A stretch of 64,000 bases of DNA from Photorhabdus cinerea (GTDB taxonomy: Bacteria > Pseudomonadota > Gammaproteobacteria > Enterobacterales > Enterobacteriaceae): positions 73,216 through 137,215 of the forward strand of contig NZ_PUJW01000014.1 of assembly GCF_011189575.1 (NCBI RefSeq), written 5' to 3'. The notes beneath the pieces are model-generated. The model made no database searches. It saw only the letters and a list, made by a program, of their open reading frames with translations, and was not told the origin of the DNA. A program made the position numbers and the translations under genes. Below, piece by piece: positions 61,805 through 64,000 of the stretch (the stretch's first letter is position 1; the number at the start of each line of letters is the position of its first letter).

Positions 61805-61861
61805 TTATTTATCATGGAGCCCATCCCGCTGGACGTCAGCTCCATTGATTTCAAAAATCAT
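61805..61861 (-). other. short open frame overlapping the PAAR pseudogene end
   Basis: ATG at 61861 opens 18 codons (MIFEINGADVQRDGLHDK) before a stop. It overlaps the end of the read-through PAAR frame, the way a next gene in a T6SS operon might start. It could be the remnant of a deleted gene. There is no family match I can name, and the rest of 61703-61851 shows nothing. Confidence 0.2.
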
Positions 61862-61907
61862 GGGTAAACTTACTTTGACTGGCAATTAATTTTGCCCCAC
61901 AAGCGGT

Positions 61908-62117
61908 TCACATTCCTTCAAGCGCAATCGATTTTCCTTTATATTTTAAAGCGTCAGCACCCTGAATAATAGGAAATACACCTTTGCATTGAGGGCACTC
62001 CACCCAATCACCTTTACCCGCGATAGGAATACCCTTGTGAGTATAGTCATCAATAGCGGTAATCACCTTACCGCCATGATCTGTCGTATCACCCAGCAGA
62101 ATAACCGCTTTTGACAT
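61908..62117 (-). pseudogene. PAAR-domain protein, truncated by a nonsense codon
   Basis: 69 codons starting MSKAVILLGDTTDHGGKVIT with GGAGAACGTTA ahead of the ATG. PAAR proteins form the sharp tip on the VgrG spike of the type VI secretion system. The frame stops at TGA where the second copy (63765-64000) has CAA (Gln70). Beyond the TGA the frame continues TACGAKLIASQSKFTHDF to a stop at 61851, the same length (88) as the intact copy. The lost tail holds TACGAKLI, a conserved end of this PAAR type, so it is probably inactive. It lies 46 bp after the immunity gene. Confidence 0.85.
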
Positions 62118-62163
62118 TAACGTTCTCCACCGTTTTTCAATTGGAAAATAGCATCATTTCCCA

Positions 62164-62886
62164 TCACACCTCGGTAATTAATGGCAATAATCCTAAGTTC
62201 ACCAACTGAATTTCAACATCATTGGATTTATCAATATCGTCCTGATTTTCACCGTCAAAAATGCCTTTCTTGGTGATAATCAGAGTACCTACCTGTTCAT
62301 TATTATGCTGCACCGGAAGCACATCCTCCGCCATAGGCAGATAGGATTTATCAATAATACGGGGCTGGTAAAGCATCCAGCCAACACTGAGGCGGTCAGG
62401 GAAAACTTGTTTGCCTTTTAAGGTATATTCATTCGACTCCACCTGAATATTAGGTGAATTACGGCTCAAGGCCAAATAGCTAACTAGGTTAATTAACCGC
62501 AATACATCAAGCTGCTGACTGTCAATATTTAAATTCAATTGCAACCAAACCCAGTTAGGGCGAACACTTGGCATTTTGCTATAATCTATGCCGCTAGATA
62601 ATTCATCCTTTTCACCATCCCATATCCCAGTAATAAGCGCTGGAAAATCTTTTTTATAATCTTTTTCAAAGTTTTTTATGGCAACCTCAGTTGGCCCCTG
62701 TTCATCAAACACAATATATTTTAGTGCTTCCTTTCTGGAGTAACCTGTTAAGTACCAAGTTTTTTTCTGGTCAAAAAATACATCAATTTGCCGTGTGATA
62801 TTAAACAAGTCCATTAATGCCATATTAGCGGTAATGGTTTCCTGCTGTTGATAATATACATTGATTTCTAAACGAATTATCGCCAT
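62164..62886 (-). CDS. putative immunity protein, Imm52-like
   Basis: 240 residues, no signal peptide or membrane segment. The start is at 62886 with GAGGTCAAC ahead, 12 bp after the toxin stop. Visible segments include FFDQKKTWYLTGYSRKEALK and SVGWMLYQPRIIDKSYLPMA, consistent with the Imm52 family, which is found next to Tox-REase-5 effectors (as for TsiT beside TseT of Pseudomonas). It would protect the producer and its kin by binding the toxin in the cytoplasm. The family call is from memory of pattern and context, so moderate. Confidence 0.65.
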   Translation of the reverse strand: MAIIRLEINVYYQQQETITANMALMDLFNITRQIDVFFDQKKTWYLTGYSRKEALKYIVFDEQGPTEVAIKNFEKDYKKDFPALITGIWDGEKDELSSGIDYSKMPSVRPNWVWLQLNLNIDSQQLDVLRLINLVSYLALSRNSPNIQVESNEYTLKGKQVFPDRLSVGWMLYQPRIIDKSYLPMAEDVLPVQHNNEQVGTLIITKKGIFDGENQDDIDKSNDVEIQLVNLGLLPLITEV

Positions 62887-62898
62887 GTTGACCTCGGA

Positions 62899-63660
62899 TT
62901 AAACTAAATTGTCGCAGGGGGTATAGTGGACACTGATATTTTTATATTTACTAAACAGTACCTTAAAATATCCATAACTGATCGGCTGTAAAAAGTGCCA
63001 TTCCACATGAGGGGTACCATCCAGTACATCACAAACCGTTTGATGCCTTTCTGCTTGATTTCTAGCTGAATAACGGCCTCTCCACCATTTTTTAGGTTTA
63101 TTATCCTTAAAAAACTGGTCATACCGCGCTTTGGCCTCCAGAAATAAGCAATACGCGGGTCGCCAACCATCAAAGGTCACTTTCAGACACTGAAATTCCT
63201 GGATCATCTGTATAGTGGGATCATATTTCGTTTGGGCAATAAATCGCTGATAATTAATCGTGATGGCGCTCCAGCGGCTCACCTTGCGATATTTTTCACT
63301 CGTCACCGGAATAGCCAGGCAAGCCTTGCACTCCCTTTTACTCTCCGTTTTTTCACATTCTTCCGCCTTAGACTGGGCCTTCGCCTGAACCGCACTGGTA
63401 TCAACGGATTCTTCCTCTAAATCATCATCCTCCCAAAAATCCGCATGGGCTTCAGCACTCCAGACGATATTTCTGTCTTCATCCGTGATTTCAGGACTTA
63501 TCACAAAATCCATTTTCTTACGGTGAATATGTTCATCGTCTTCGACCGGTTTTTCCTTACTTGCTTCCATGATACCGACAGCAATTAATACCCCAGCACA
63601 GGCACTGGCGACATATTCAGCCGCACCCACTGCGACAGGGGCCACTAATGGTATTGGCAT
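62899..63660 (-). CDS. putative T6SS nuclease effector, Tox-REase-5 type
   Basis: 253 residues starting MPIPLVAPVAVGAAEYVASA with AGGAGACG ahead of the ATG. A hydrophobic N-terminus (residues 1-31) is followed by an acidic stretch, then a CKAC pair (111-114). The C-terminal domain has FDGWRP near 163 and FLEAKARYDQF near 173, with Glu175 and Lys177 as a PD-(D/E)xK-type pair, and then RNQAERHQTVCDV near 200. This fits restriction-endonuclease-fold toxin 5, a DNA-degrading domain. It sits between a PAAR gene and an Imm52-like gene, so delivery by a PAAR-VgrG spike is inferred. No VgrG is in the window. Confidence 0.7.
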   Translation of the reverse strand: MPIPLVAPVAVGAAEYVASACAGVLIAVGIMEASKEKPVEDDEHIHRKKMDFVISPEITDEDRNIVWSAEAHADFWEDDDLEEESVDTSAVQAKAQSKAEECEKTESKRECKACLAIPVTSEKYRKVSRWSAITINYQRFIAQTKYDPTIQMIQEFQCLKVTFDGWRPAYCLFLEAKARYDQFFKDNKPKKWWRGRYSARNQAERHQTVCDVLDGTPHVEWHFLQPISYGYFKVLFSKYKNISVHYTPCDNLV

Positions 63661-63764
63661 ATTAACGTCTCCTGTTTATCTTATTTTTTGCAATACAAAG
63701 AATATCTTTAAACTATTGCTCCAGCTCCTGACCAGGAATTCAAATGCCCCGGATTAAATTCACA

Positions 63765-64000
63765 TTAACTGACAAGAGTAAACTTATGCTGACTGGCAAT
63801 TAATTTTGCCCCACAAGCGGTTTGCATTCCCTCAAGCGCAATCGGTTTCCCTTTATATTTTAAAGCGTCAGCCCCCTGAATAATAGGAAATACACCTTTG
63901 CATTGAGGGCACTCCACCCAATCACCTTTACCCGCGATAGGAATACCCTTGTGAGTATAGTCATCAATAGCGGTAATCACCTTACCGCCATGATCTGTCG
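63765..64000 (-). CDS. PAAR-domain protein, 5' end cut by window edge
   Basis: The intact counterpart of the PAAR copy at 61908. The visible part begins in TDHGGKVITAIDDYTHKGIP and ends GMQTACGAKLIASQHKFTLVS; only about 10 N-terminal residues lie outside. Expected full length is 88. It would sit on the VgrG tip of a type VI system and is probably the carrier for the nuclease encoded 104 bp downstream. The nucleotide sequence is nearly identical to copy 1 over most of its length, which points to recent duplication. Confidence 0.88.
   Translation of the reverse strand, partial: TDHGGKVITAIDDYTHKGIPIAGKGDWVECPQCKGVFPIIQGADALKYKGKPIALEGMQTACGAKLIASQHKFTLVS

Overview
The window reads as chromosomal DNA of a gammaproteobacterium of the Enterobacterales, most likely Photorhabdus (Xenorhabdus is the next candidate). 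The support is near-complete protein similarity to Escherichia coli housekeeping genes, a moderately AT-rich composition, four full-length 127-bp ERIC elements, and a protealysin-type metalloprotease with a neighbouring emfourin-like inhibitor, a pair I associate with Photorhabdus. The species call is inference; no database was searched.

Layout. 1-803: 5' part of glk (minus strand, cut by the window edge). 940-1747: minus-strand tRNA array with three tRNA-Val(TAC), two intact tRNA-Lys(TTT), one tRNA-Lys interrupted by a GC-rich insert and one decayed tRNA-Lys relic, all behind one strong promoter. 2017-3435 gltX. 3696-3903 two tRNA-Ala(GGC). 4010-8725 (minus): ypeB-like gene, nupC, ligA, zipA. 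8946-13853 (plus): cysZ, cysK and the ptsH-ptsI-crr operon with a Mlc-like operator. 14133-18956 (minus): cysP-cysT-cysW-cysA-cysM for sulfate/thiosulfate uptake and cysteine synthesis. 19244-21973: yfeY, a YgiW-type OB-fold protein, ypeA, hemF. 22205-23821: protealysin-like protease and emfourin-like inhibitor. 23848-28591: hisS-yfgM-bamB-der. 28712-32683: rlmN-(pilW-like)-rodZ-ispG. Then ndk, pbpC and the alpha-2-macroglobulin gene yfhM.

41112-43489 is a very AT-rich accessory segment between yfhM and the sseB-like gene. It holds a 20.6-copy octamer tandem repeat and one metallo-beta-lactamase-fold gene, and the neighbouring SseB lacks its N-terminal half. 43490-51252: sseB C-terminal domain, pepB and the full iscRSUA-hscBA-fdx-iscX cluster, with ERIC elements inserted between iscU and iscA and between iscX and pepB. 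Two IscR type-1-like sites precede iscR. 51340-61509: trmJ, suhB, the trehalose locus treR-treB-treC with a perfect palindromic TreR operator, hcaT, glyA and hmp, with PurR-like and NsrR-like sites between the last two.

61576-64000 opens an accessory locus: a type VI secretion effector module (minus strand) made of a PAAR gene, a putative Tox-REase-5 nuclease toxin, an Imm52-like immunity gene and a second PAAR copy ending at a premature stop. Several parts of the window connect: TreB has no EIIA domain and should use the Crr made at 13344; CysZ/CysPTWA supply sulfur to CysK/CysM, and cysteine feeds IscS. The parts most worth a second look are the T6SS module, the octamer array in the AT-rich segment, the protease-inhibitor pair and the decaying tRNA-Lys array.
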